A stretch of 8,213 bases of DNA from Candidatus Eiseniibacteriota bacterium (GTDB taxonomy: Bacteria; Eisenbacteria; RBG-16-71-46; JABDJR01), in the NCBI GenBank assembly GCA_013003415.1, contig JABDJR010000056.1:1-8213 (forward strand), given 5' to 3'. Positions 1 to 6,628 of the stretch are shown here, piece after piece (within the stretch, counting starts at the first letter, position 1; the number at the start of each line of letters is the position of its first letter). Position numbers and translations under genes: made by a program. Below the pieces are notes generated by a model. That model was not told where the DNA came from, did no database searches, and worked only from the letters and a program-made list of their open reading frames with translations.

Positions 1-518
1 TCGATGAACTGTTCCGAATAGAGGAACTCCCCACCGGCAAGCGTGAGGCGATGGGGTCCAATCGGAACCTTCTCAAAAAACTGGGGCGTGGGAAGCGAGG
101 TCGCGCCATCTAAACTGACGTTGGCGCCAGGCGGGTCCGACGTGACATAGATGGACCCTTCTCCCACGAGCACCTGAACCGAATCGGCTATCGAAAGCTC
201 GCCGTCGGTGGCGGTGAAGAAGATTTTGTTTGCGCCCGCGGTTTCTGGTCCGGTCCAGAACGTGGTGGGGTCCGAGGTGCTGGAAAGACTGCCGCCATCG
301 GTGCTCCAAGTTACGGTCACGGGGTCGCCGTCGGGATCACTCACCAGGGCGGTGACGCGCGTGGTTCCACCTAAGACAACGTTCGGAGGAAACACAATGA
401 TTTCACGAAGGTTCGGGGGTTGGTTCGCCTGGGGTTTCACAGACTCGGAACAGGCAAGGTAGAGCATAGAGAACAGAACCCCACAGAGCAGAACCGCAGA
501 CATCGTCCGAAATTTCAT
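1..518 (-). CDS. Putative exported lipoprotein with PKD/Ig-like and PEGA-like domains (3' end outside window)
   Basis: Reading leftward from an ATG at 518, 172 codons are open up to the window edge. Residues 1-22 form a signal peptide: a short basic start (MKFR) and then a hydrophobic stretch ending in LYLAC. Cys23 could be lipidated, but the lipobox is imperfect, with Tyr at -3 and Leu at -2. A Pro/Asn-rich linker follows. Residues about 40-118 look like a PKD/cadherin-like beta-sandwich (SDPDGDPVTVTW, later FTATDGELS). Residues about 121-162 resemble a PEGA domain (VTSDPPGANVSLDG, then VPIGPHRLTL). Such domains usually sit on extracytoplasmic proteins of the cell envelope. The start lies 5 nt after the rqcH stop codon, so the two are probably cotranscribed; the ribosome-binding site is weak (AGAAAG). 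A second ATG at codon 6 (position 503) is an alternative start. The specific function is unknown. The domain calls come from reading motifs and were not checked by profile search. Confidence 0.75.
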   Translation of the reverse strand, partial: MKFRTMSAVLLCGVLFSMLYLACSESVKPQANQPPNLREIIVFPPNVVLGGTTRVTALVSDPDGDPVTVTWSTDGGSLSSTSDPTTFWTGPETAGANKIFFTATDGELSIADSVQVLVGEGSIYVTSDPPGANVSLDGATSLPTPQFFEKVPIGPHRLTLAGGEFLYSEQFI

Positions 519-523
519 AACAC

Positions 524-2263
524 TTACTTTCTGTCCGGATTGATCGGCGTCACGATGATGGTTTTGTGTTCGCCCACAAGAGCCTGCCCAACGGGTGCCT
601 TTCGGGGGCGACGCACATGACGTTTCTCCGCAACGGTAACCGGAACTTTGGTTGAATTTCGAGCCTTTGAAAAGAAGGCCGCAATGCCGGCGGCCGTCAG
701 CAAGACATCCCGGGGGGGTTCTTTACCTTTTTCATCGTGTCTGAGGAGGAGGTGGGATCCGGGGCAGCCGGAGGCATGCATCCAGATATCGTGGGGGCGG
801 CTGATTTCGAAGCTCACGATATGATTGCTTCGATTGTTCTTACCAACCAAAACCTCCCAGCCCTTGCCCAAATCATACCTCCTCGGACGCAGAGTTGACG
901 ACAACCCATCTTCGGGTTGGTCGCCCTGGACGCGCTCCGCGTGTTCTTTGGGAAGAGGGACCTGAAGGGCTTTGGCATCTTGAAGCCATTCATCATCGGG
1001 TTCGCGCCCCATGAACGCATCGAGCCGCTTCGACAGATCTTGGAGACCGCGCATTCTCTCGTGAAGTTCTGAGCTCCGATCTCCAATCTTGTCTCCCGCC
1101 CGATCCGCTTTCCGTGCTTTCTTGAAGTACAGCTCGGCGTTTTCACTGGGGGTTTTAGCCGGATTCAGACGAATCTCCAGCATGTCTCCGGTGCTGGGAT
1201 CAGGAAGCTCCGCACTCTTCATGCCCTTCTCCAGAGTGTGGGCTGCGGCGAGGATGGCTTCACCCTGACGTCGGAGGGAGTCCGCGCTTCGATCGGTTCC
1301 CGCCTCTCGGCCAAGGGCGGCGATGGCCTTTTCGTTTCTTTTAACGATCCGGCGCACGGCATGAACGAGCGATGTGTTTTGTCCCGCACGGTGACCCCGT
1401 AAGAAATGCGAGTAAGCCGAGCGCAGGGTTTCTTGCAGGGTGGGAAAAGTGTGCGCTTCCAAATCGTCTCGCTCTAAGGTTTCTTTCAAAGGATGAAACA
1501 CGAGGGCGGCTGCTTTCCCTAGATTTCCAAGAACGGCCGTCGGCTGGTAGGTGTCATGTCCAGGCTGCAGATTACGGTGAGCCACCTGCCAACGCTCGGC
1601 CAACATTTCCGGCGTGGGGTCTCCGGTGACGGGCGCCGGCTGCCACAAGACCTCGGCAAGGTAGATGTCGACCCCTTCCCAAGCTTTCGCAACTTCCTTG
1701 GGAGTGAAGTCTTCCTTGGGAATGGTTTTCAGGCGCTCGACAAGTTCAGAAAGCTCATCGCGGGTGATGTCTTTCTTGGTGGAAGACCGTGGGCGAAAAG
1801 AGGCGCCCGGGTTTAGGGGCCGAGGGTTCCGTCGGGAGCGGTCGTCCTTATAGCGAGCCAGCACGCGACCGGACCAAAGTTTTTCGCCTTGAACCAAAAC
1901 GAGATTGGCTCCCTTGCCCGTCATCTCAAACACGAGCTGATGAAAAACCGGGTCCCCCAAGCGATCGCGCCCTCGAAACTTCCAAACCGCCTGTCGGTCG
2001 AGCCCGGACTGTTCGATTTGGTCCAGAGTCGCCCCCTTGAGATGCTGCTCCAGGCTTTTGGTCAATCCGGTCTCGCGGGTGAGCTCAAGGGGTTCGGGAC
2101 TGATGTAGAGCGTGTTGTGTTCGGGGTGCAGCGACAGCACCACCTGCTTTTCATCCAGCTCAAAACGAAGCTCCCAGTTTCCGGGAGCTTGTGCGCGGTT
2201 GAAACGTTTTCCAATGAGGCTGCGACAGTCTTCGAGCAGCGTGCGGAGAGTCAGGCTATTCAT
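524..2263 (-). CDS. rqcH: NFACT-family protein RqcH (ribosome-associated quality control)
   Basis: The 579-residue product has the NFACT architecture (FbpA/RqcH/NEMF/Rqc2). An NFACT-N domain spans about residues 1-210, a helical coiled-coil middle about 265-425, and an NFACT-R (DUF814) domain about 468-575. Family signatures include GLDR (87-90), GRDRLGDP (98-105), PSENAELYFKKA (382-393), VGKNNRSN (473-480) and RPHDIWMHASG (489-499) followed by PGSH. Asp89-Arg90 align with the DR pair that RqcH uses to bind tRNA. In Bacillus RqcH binds stalled 50S subunits carrying peptidyl-tRNA and adds C-terminal alanine tails that mark the nascent chain for proteolysis. The older name, fibronectin-binding protein A, is misleading. 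Length matches the family. The ATG at 2263 is the only reasonable start: no in-frame start lies just upstream, and no Shine-Dalgarno is visible. An envelope protein follows after 5 nt. Family assignment is firm; activity in this organism is inferred. Confidence 0.93.
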   Translation of the reverse strand: MNSLTLRTLLEDCRSLIGKRFNRAQAPGNWELRFELDEKQVVLSLHPEHNTLYISPEPLELTRETGLTKSLEQHLKGATLDQIEQSGLDRQAVWKFRGRDRLGDPVFHQLVFEMTGKGANLVLVQGEKLWSGRVLARYKDDRSRRNPRPLNPGASFRPRSSTKKDITRDELSELVERLKTIPKEDFTPKEVAKAWEGVDIYLAEVLWQPAPVTGDPTPEMLAERWQVAHRNLQPGHDTYQPTAVLGNLGKAAALVFHPLKETLERDDLEAHTFPTLQETLRSAYSHFLRGHRAGQNTSLVHAVRRIVKRNEKAIAALGREAGTDRSADSLRRQGEAILAAAHTLEKGMKSAELPDPSTGDMLEIRLNPAKTPSENAELYFKKARKADRAGDKIGDRSSELHERMRGLQDLSKRLDAFMGREPDDEWLQDAKALQVPLPKEHAERVQGDQPEDGLSSTLRPRRYDLGKGWEVLVGKNNRSNHIVSFEISRPHDIWMHASGCPGSHLLLRHDEKGKEPPRDVLLTAAGIAAFFSKARNSTKVPVTVAEKRHVRRPRKAPVGQALVGEHKTIIVTPINPDRK

Positions 2264-2272
2264 GGCCGGAAG

Positions 2273-2281
2273 ATCATAGCA
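2273..2281 (-). promoter_or_regulatory. Putative extended -10 promoter of rqcH
   Basis: On the minus strand the sequence TGCTATGAT reads as an extended -10 element (TGn followed by TATGAT, 5 of 6 matches to TATAAT). No good -35 is visible, which is common for extended -10 promoters. The expected transcription start lies only about 3 nt before the rqcH ATG at 2263, so the mRNA would be almost leaderless. This fits the absence of a Shine-Dalgarno sequence there. Confidence 0.45.
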
Positions 2282-2334
2282 CTCCCTCCCCCGGCTCAGG
2301 AAAGCCTTGAAAGAGGATACGAGCTACCGAAAGA

Positions 2335-2363
2335 TTGACACCGCGAGCTAAGCTGCGTACCGT
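2335..2363 (+). promoter_or_regulatory. Putative sigma70-type promoter for yicC-gmk
   Basis: A perfect TTGACA -35 hexamer at 2335-2340 is followed after 17 nt by TACCGT at 2358-2363. This is a weak -10, but it keeps the key T1, A2 and T6. The expected start near 2370 leaves a leader of about 18 nt that contains the Shine-Dalgarno AAGAGGA at 2376-2382. The element sits in the 124-nt divergent gap between rqcH and yicC. Confidence 0.45.
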
Positions 2364-2387
2364 CTGCCGAGGAATAAGAGGACACTC

Positions 2388-3287
2388 ATGGCATCCACAA
2401 AACAGAATCGCGTGCGTAGCATGACCGGGTTTGGCCGCGGCGAGGCCAGCCTGGGAAACAACCTTCTGACGGTCGAAGTTCGCACCGTGAACCACCGTTT
2501 TCTAGAGATTTCCAACCGGCTTCCCAAAGGCATGTTGTCCCTTGAGCACAAGCTTCGCGGGCTGCTCCAAGACAAGCTCGGTCGAGGCAAGGTGAATATC
2601 ACCGTGACCTGGACACAAGCCGAGGGAGACGGCGCCGTAGCTTGGGATCACCAATTGGCTGAGTCTTACTATCGGGTACTCCAAGAAGTACGGGACAAGT
2701 TTGAGTTTCGGGAGCCGGTGACGCTCAGTCATGTGTTGGCCCATCCTAATTTGCTTTCCTCGGGCGAGCCGCATCTCGAAGATGCCGAGGCTTGGAAAAT
2801 CCTGCAGAAAGTCACCACCAAGGCGATCGAAGATTTGGTGAGCATGCGAGACAACGAAGGGGAGGCGCTGGTTCGTGACCTGCTTCCACGGCTCGAAACC
2901 ATTCGCACCTCTCTCCGCGCAGTCGAGAAGCGGTCCCCGGAACGGGCTAAAGAGGCCCGGGAGAAGCTGCAAAAGCGTGTGGCCGAGCTACTCGATGGAG
3001 AAGCCGAGGTCGATCAGGACCGGTTGCTAATCGAAGCTTCTTTCCAAGCCGAGCGCATGGACGCCACCGAAGAATGCACCCGTCTCGACTCGCATCTCGA
3101 TCAGTTCAAAGAAGTGTTAGAAGCCGGCGGTCAGGTGGGGCGTAAGCTGAATTTCTTACTCCAAGAAATGAATCGCGAAGCCAACACCATCGGCTCTAAA
3201 GCAAACGACGTCTCGGTGGCTCGTGAAGTGATTCAACTCAAGGAGGAAATCGAGATCCTCCGGGAGCAGATCCAAAACCTTGAGTGA
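2388..3287 (+). CDS. yicC: YicC/YloC-family endoribonuclease
   Basis: The 299-residue product has both halves of the YicC family. The N-terminal domain opens with RSMTGFGRG (10-18) and includes VEVRTVNHRFLE (29-40). The C-terminal DUF1732 domain (about 211-299) contains ECTRLDSHL (229-237), GRKLNFLLQEMNREANTI (251-268), GSKA and the terminal REQIQN. YicC proteins are cytoplasmic, metal-dependent endoribonucleases; in E. coli YicC has been linked to small-RNA turnover. Length is normal for the family. The ATG start is supported by AAGAGGA at 2376-2382, with 5-nt spacing. The stop codon lies inside the gmk start region, giving an 8-nt overlap, so translation of the two is probably coupled. The yicC-gmk-rpoZ order is widely conserved in bacteria. 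There are no oddities in the reading frame, and identification is secure. Confidence 0.95.
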   Translation: MASTKQNRVRSMTGFGRGEASLGNNLLTVEVRTVNHRFLEISNRLPKGMLSLEHKLRGLLQDKLGRGKVNITVTWTQAEGDGAVAWDHQLAESYYRVLQEVRDKFEFREPVTLSHVLAHPNLLSSGEPHLEDAEAWKILQKVTTKAIEDLVSMRDNEGEALVRDLLPRLETIRTSLRAVEKRSPERAKEAREKLQKRVAELLDGEAEVDQDRLLIEASFQAERMDATEECTRLDSHLDQFKEVLEAGGQVGRKLNFLLQEMNREANTIGSKANDVSVAREVIQLKEEIEILREQIQNLE

Positions 3288-3879
3288 TTCTGTCATCCCC
3301 CAACCGCAAAATCCGCCTCTCTTAATCGTGGTCTCCGGCCCCAGTGGCGTAGGGAAGACCCGCATCTGCAACCGGCTCATGGAGAATGATTCGCGACTTG
3401 TCCGCTCGATCTCTGCAACCACGCGACCACCGCGCCCGGGGGAAGAGGACGGCACCGACTATTTCTTTTGGGGCGAGGACGAGTTTAAAAGCGCGATTGG
3501 CGAGGGTTTGTTTCTGGAGTGGGCCATGGTCCACAACCACCGCTACGGCACTCTCGACGCCACCGTGGACAAGCTTTTGGGGGAACAAAAGAGCCCGGTT
3601 CTCAATATTGATGTGCAGGGAGGCGCTTCGGTGAAAGCGATCCGCCCCGACGCCGTCCTCATTTTTCTTTTGCCGCCCTCCATGAAGGCTTTGGAAGAAC
3701 GGCTCAGAGGCCGATCCACCGACTCGGAAGCGGTGATTGCCACGCGTCTCCAAAACGCACTGACGGAGCTAAAGCGTTACGAGGATTACGATTACGTTGT
3801 CGTTAACGACGACTTCGATCAGGCGGTGGCACAGATCGAGTCGATCATGACTGCAGAGCGCGCTCGAGTTCGCCGATAA
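3280..3879 (+). CDS. gmk: Guanylate kinase
   Basis: The 199-residue enzyme phosphorylates GMP to GDP with ATP in the cytoplasm, supplying the GTP and dGTP pools. The P-loop GPSGVGKT is at 20-27. The GMP-binding region has SATTRPPRPGE (45-55) with Ser45, Arg49, Arg52 and Tyr61, followed by FLEWA (78-82, Glu80) and RYGT (88-91, Tyr89 and Thr91). The spacing of these residues matches E. coli Gmk. NIDVQGG at 109-115 and the Arg-rich lid (EERLRGRSTDS, 139-149) are also typical. Translation most likely begins at a TTG at 3280 inside the end of yicC: no ATG or GTG in frame lies before the P-loop except a GTG too close to it. The nearest ribosome-binding candidate, GGGAG at 3262-3266, is rather distant (13 nt). 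The enzyme identity is certain; the exact start is not. Confidence 0.95.
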   Translation: MSDSVIPQPQNPPLLIVVSGPSGVGKTRICNRLMENDSRLVRSISATTRPPRPGEEDGTDYFFWGEDEFKSAIGEGLFLEWAMVHNHRYGTLDATVDKLLGEQKSPVLNIDVQGGASVKAIRPDAVLIFLLPPSMKALEERLRGRSTDSEAVIATRLQNALTELKRYEDYDYVVVNDDFDQAVAQIESIMTAERARVRR

Positions 3880-3928
3880 CGCCTAATCCGCTAGATCAAA
3901 AAGAAGCATGGAACCTGCCCAGGGCGGT

Positions 3929-3937
3929 TGATATACT
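3929..3937 (+). promoter_or_regulatory. Putative extended -10 promoter upstream of rpoZ
   Basis: TGATATACT in the 93-nt gmk-rpoZ gap reads as an extended -10 (TG, one base, TATACT). The -35 at the usual distance is poor (TGGAAC at 3909-3914). It would give rpoZ its own transcript with a leader of about 30 nt, in addition to read-through from gmk. Confidence 0.4.
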
Positions 3938-3972
3938 TCCCGGCTCGCCATTTTATTGGAGGCCTCATTCAG

Positions 3973-4257
3973 ATGACCGACAGAATCAAACCTGAAGATC
4001 TTGAAACCAAGAGCAAGTACGAGCTCGTTGTGATCGCATCTCGCGAAGCACGCCGTTTGAACGAAGTTGCTCGGGCCAGTGGTCGTGAACTCAAACGCCG
4101 GGTTACCGATGTAGCCTGGGAGCGTTTGTCCCAAGGTTCTCTTCAATACACCTACGCCGATCCCGAGCCGGAAGAAGAACCACAGATTCCCATGGACGAA
4201 GCTGCGGCAGCGCCCGCACCTGCTCCTGAGGAAGCACCGACTCCTGAAAACGCCTAA
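3973..4257 (+). CDS. rpoZ: DNA-directed RNA polymerase omega subunit
   Basis: The 94-residue protein is the small RNA polymerase subunit that helps fold and hold beta-prime. The conserved N-terminal half reads MTDRIKPEDLETKSKYELV and continues with ASREARRLNE, matching the omega core in which the basic Ala/Arg/Leu helix contacts beta-prime. The C-terminal third is an acidic, Ala/Pro/Glu-rich tail (from about residue 56; AAAAPAPAPEEAP near the end), probably disordered. I chose the ATG at 3973 because TGGAGG at 3957-3962 lies 10 nt upstream and the conserved region begins right there; an upstream in-frame TTG at 3928 would add 15 unconserved residues and overlap a likely promoter. Its place after gmk is the usual one. 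A strong intrinsic terminator follows 20 nt after the stop. Confidence 0.92.
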   Translation: MTDRIKPEDLETKSKYELVVIASREARRLNEVARASGRELKRRVTDVAWERLSQGSLQYTYADPEPEEEPQIPMDEAAAAPAPAPEEAPTPENA

Positions 4258-4277
4258 GCGCGTCAAAGTTTGAAACG

Positions 4278-4308
4278 AAAGGCCGGAGGTAGTTTCCTCC
4301 GGCCTTTT
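4278..4308 (+). terminator. Intrinsic terminator after rpoZ
   Basis: A perfect 12-bp stem (4278-4289 with 4296-4307, GC-rich core GGCCGGAGG) encloses the 6-nt loop TAGTTT and runs into TTTT. It begins 20 nt after the rpoZ stop. It should end most yicC-gmk-rpoZ transcripts before coaBC. The U-tract is short (four T, then GTCG), so some read-through is possible. Confidence 0.88.
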
Positions 4309-4322
4309 GTCGTATTTTAGGG

Positions 4323-4351
4323 GGTGTGTGATGCGTGTTGCTGCTCACACC
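4323..4351 (+). promoter_or_regulatory. Inverted repeat in the coaBC leader, abutting the ribosome-binding site
   Basis: GGTGTG at 4323-4328 can pair with CACACC at 4346-4351, directly before the coaBC Shine-Dalgarno AAGGAA at 4352-4357. Adding a 2-nt bulge gives a 7-bp pairing of GGTG plus TGA with TCACACC. A hairpin here could influence initiation, but six or seven pairs could also be chance. No clear coaBC promoter was found in the gap between the rpoZ terminator and this element. Confidence 0.25.
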
Positions 4352-4365
4352 AAGGAAATTCCAAG

Positions 4366-5625
4366 ATGAAACTCAAAGGCAAAAACATTGTGTTGGGGGT
4401 TACCGGAGGTATCGCAGCCTACAAGGCGGCGGAACTTCTCCGTCTGCTGATGCAAGAAGGAGCCGATGTCCATGTCGTCATGACAACCTCGGCCACGCGT
4501 TTTATCACGCCTCTCACGTTTCGGGTTTTGTCCGGCCACGACGTGCTCACTGCGCTGTATCAAGAAGAACTGCAGTTGGGTGAAGCCGACGAGAGCGGTG
4601 TCGAACACATTGAGCTTATCCGTAACGCCGACCTTGTTGTCGTTGCTCCCGCAACCGCCAACACCATGGCGAAGGCGGCTTGGGGTTTGGCCGACGATGC
4701 CTTGAGCACGGTTCTATTGACGGCAGGCCCCGAAGTGCTCTGGGCTCCGGCCATGAACCATCGCATGTGGAAGAACGCCGTGACCATGGACAACGTGGCG
4801 CGACTCAAACGATTGGGCCATCAAATGGTCGATCCCGAAGAAGGCTGGATGGCTTGTCGCGAACACGGCAAAGGCCGCATGGCCGATCCAATCGAGATCT
4901 TGGATCGCGTGGTTGAACTCATTGGTCAGCCCCAGGATCTCGACGGAGTTCAGGTTCTGATCACCGCTGGCCGTACCGAGGAAGACCTAGATCCGGTGCG
5001 ATTCATCACCAATCGCTCCAGCGGGAAGATGGGAGTGGCCCTCGCCGAGGAAGCCCAGTCTCGCGGAGCCGAAGTGGTCTTGCTTGCCGGGGCCATGGAT
5101 GTTCCGGCGCCAGACGGGATCGATGTTCACCGGGTGCGAAGTGCCCGCGATATGTCGACCGCAGCCAAAAGGCTGTTCCCGAAGTGTGATGTGTTGGTGA
5201 TGGCAGCTGCGGTAGGGGACTATCGATCTGCAAAGGCCAGCACCAGCAAAATGAAACGCACCAAAGACGATCTCTCCATTGAGCTGAAAGCCAACCCCGA
5301 TATTCTGGCCGGTTTGGCAAAGTCGCGAAAGGGAAGCCAACTCATGGTTGGGTTTGCGCTCGAGACCAATCGCGCGGTGGAAGCAGGTCGCGAGAAACTC
5401 AAGAAGAAGAATGTCGATCTTATCGTGGTTAACAACCCTAAAGACAAGGGTGCGGCCATCGGCGGCGACACGAATGTGGTAACTCTAGTCGAGGCGGGTC
5501 GGGCAGCGCGGAAGCTTCCTGTTCTGCCGAAACGCGATGTGGCGCGGCGCATCTTAGATTGGGTTGTCACCAAAAGATCCAAAAAACGGAAGTCAGGAAA
5601 ATCGAGTGTCCGATCCAAAGCGTGA
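4366..5625 (+). CDS. coaBC: Bifunctional phosphopantothenoylcysteine decarboxylase / phosphopantothenate-cysteine ligase
   Basis: The 419-residue CoaBC (Dfp) carries out two successive steps of coenzyme A synthesis: the CTP-dependent joining of 4'-phosphopantothenate to cysteine and the FMN-dependent decarboxylation to 4'-phosphopantetheine. The N-terminal CoaC flavoprotein domain (about 1-185) has GVTGGIAAYKA (11-21), the catalytic His81 (VEHIEL), the PAMN motif with Asn131, and the substrate-clamp Cys164 before GKGRM. The CoaB domain (about 193-405) has ITAGRTEEDLDPVRFITN, SSGKMG, AAAVGDY, the lysine-rich SKMKR (294-298) and NPDILAG. All catalytic positions known from E. coli Dfp are kept. 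Small departures are ITAGRT for the usual ITAGGT or ITAGPT, and AVGDY for AVADY. I chose ATG 4366 because AAGGAA lies 8 nt upstream and conserved sequence starts at once; a GTG at 4324 would add 14 unconserved, Cys-rich residues. The 3' end overlaps udg by 20 nt. Confidence 0.96.
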   Translation: MKLKGKNIVLGVTGGIAAYKAAELLRLLMQEGADVHVVMTTSATRFITPLTFRVLSGHDVLTALYQEELQLGEADESGVEHIELIRNADLVVVAPATANTMAKAAWGLADDALSTVLLTAGPEVLWAPAMNHRMWKNAVTMDNVARLKRLGHQMVDPEEGWMACREHGKGRMADPIEILDRVVELIGQPQDLDGVQVLITAGRTEEDLDPVRFITNRSSGKMGVALAEEAQSRGAEVVLLAGAMDVPAPDGIDVHRVRSARDMSTAAKRLFPKCDVLVMAAAVGDYRSAKASTSKMKRTKDDLSIELKANPDILAGLAKSRKGSQLMVGFALETNRAVEAGREKLKKKNVDLIVVNNPKDKGAAIGGDTNVVTLVEAGRAARKLPVLPKRDVARRILDWVVTKRSKKRKSGKSSVRSKA

Positions 5626-6532
5626 GTTAGCCGAGATCGCCCACGACCTGGGGGAGTGGTTGCGACTCGATCAAGAAAAGGGACGGCGAGGTTTGCCGGT
5701 AACGGCTCCGCCACCAGGAACCCCGGCTCCACCCGCGTCTGAGGCGCAGGGTTCAACTTCGGCCGCCCCTTCAGCAAGAGGGTCAGCCACTACAAAACCT
5801 ACCGTGCCCGCGAAAGCAGCCGCTTCAAGAGCGAAGGCGTCTTCTAGGCCAGCAGCTTCAGCGCCTGCGGCTTCCGCGAAAACTACGGCGGCTTCCGCCT
5901 CCCGAGGAAAGAAACTGGATAAGATTGAACTTGAACCCATTACCGCGGCCTATACCGCAAGCTTGGAATCGCTGAAGGTTCTTGGTGAAGAGGCGTCCAC
6001 CTGCAAGAACTGTGGGCTCTGTGAAACGCGAAACAAGGTTGTGTTTAGTAGCGGCACCGCCCGCACCAAAGTCATGTTTGTGGGTGAGGCCCCCGGAGCC
6101 GACGAGGATCGCCAAGGCCTGCCGTTTGTGGGGCGGGCAGGGAAACTGCTGGATCAGATTATTGATGCGGTTGGTTTTGATCGCGAAGAGATTTACGTGG
6201 CCAACATCCTTAAGTGTCGCCCCCCCAACAACCGCGACCCCAAACCGGAAGAGATTGAAGCGTGCACGCCTTATCTTGAGCAACAGATTGAGTTGGTCAA
6301 ACCAAGAATCATTTGTGCTCTGGGGCGCTTTGCCGGTCAGTTCCTAACCGATCAACCTAAGGCCAGCATGGGGTCCCTCCGCGGTAAGGTGGCTAAATAC
6401 AAAGACGGCACACCGGTTCTCCCGATATACCACCCGGCGGCTTTGCTTCGAAATCCCAACTGGAAACGTGTGGTTTGGGAAGATGTGCAAATTCTCCGCC
6501 AAGAGTATTTGCGGTTACGGGATCAGGGGTAG
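5606..6532 (+). CDS. Family 4-type (Fe-S) uracil-DNA glycosylase with Ala/Pro-rich N-terminal extension
   Basis: The 308-residue protein should remove uracil from DNA to start base-excision repair. The catalytic domain (about 120-300) has CKNCGLC (133-139), GEAPGADEDRQGLPFVG (160-176), ILKCRPP (around Cys204), EACTPYL (Cys220), and the C-terminal HPAALLRN (276-283). The four cysteines 133, 136, 204 and 220 match the 4Fe-4S ligands of family 4 UDGs, and the motifs match that family rather than family 1 Ung. Residues about 29-103 are low complexity (Ala, Pro, Ser, Thr, Lys/Arg) and look disordered. They follow a short helical segment (ELAEIAHDLGEWLRL) whose role is unknown. I chose GTG at 5606 because AGGA at 5595-5598 lies 7 nt upstream; a TTG at 5564 would give a longer form. 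The gene overlaps coaBC by 20 nt in another frame, so the two are probably cotranscribed and coupled. Confidence 0.93.
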   Translation: MSDPKRELAEIAHDLGEWLRLDQEKGRRGLPVTAPPPGTPAPPASEAQGSTSAAPSARGSATTKPTVPAKAAASRAKASSRPAASAPAASAKTTAASASRGKKLDKIELEPITAAYTASLESLKVLGEEASTCKNCGLCETRNKVVFSSGTARTKVMFVGEAPGADEDRQGLPFVGRAGKLLDQIIDAVGFDREEIYVANILKCRPPNNRDPKPEEIEACTPYLEQQIELVKPRIICALGRFAGQFLTDQPKASMGSLRGKVAKYKDGTPVLPIYHPAALLRNPNWKRVVWEDVQILRQEYLRLRDQG

Positions 6533-6582
6533 AAGGTACCCCTTGTAGCGAAGGTGGGCGAGCAGACTTGAATCCCGCATGA

Positions 6583-6610
6583 AGGTCCTGAACTCGGCAG
6601 GTCTGAACTC
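6583..6610. repeat. Near-identical short direct repeats
   Basis: AGGTCCTGAACTC (6583-6595) and AGGTCTGAACTC (6599-6610) differ only by a single base deletion and lie 3 nt apart in the udg-dps gap. They may be a small duplication. No tRNA or other RNA fold is evident around them. Confidence 0.5.
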
Positions 6611-6628
6611 GAAACAAACTTCAAACGA

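Noticed and set aside
208..462. Open frames on the plus strand opposite the exported PKD/PEGA protein
   Set aside because: The minus-strand frame has a signal peptide and recognisable domains. The plus-strand frames have neither and are shadows.
1889..2338. 149-codon plus-strand frame opposite the start of rqcH
   Set aside because: It lies opposite conserved NFACT-N sequence and crosses the rqcH promoter; no motif or start signal supports it.
3928..3972. Longer rpoZ starting at TTG 3928
   Set aside because: The added 15 residues are unlike omega subunits, and ATG 3973 has a strong, well-spaced TGGAGG.
4324..4365. Longer coaBC, or a Cys-rich leader peptide, starting at GTG 4324
   Set aside because: No ribosome-binding site precedes it; the frame simply continues into coaBC, whose own ATG has AAGGAA at good spacing.
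5220..5777. 185-codon minus-strand frame opposite coaBC and udg
   Set aside because: It covers the conserved CoaB domain and the low-complexity UDG linker on the other strand. Its composition reflects their codon bias and no family is recognisable.
6541..6625. Possible tRNA or tRNA fragment in the udg-dps gap
   Set aside because: The stretch ACTTGAATCC loosely resembles a T-loop, but no acceptor stem or cloverleaf can be drawn.
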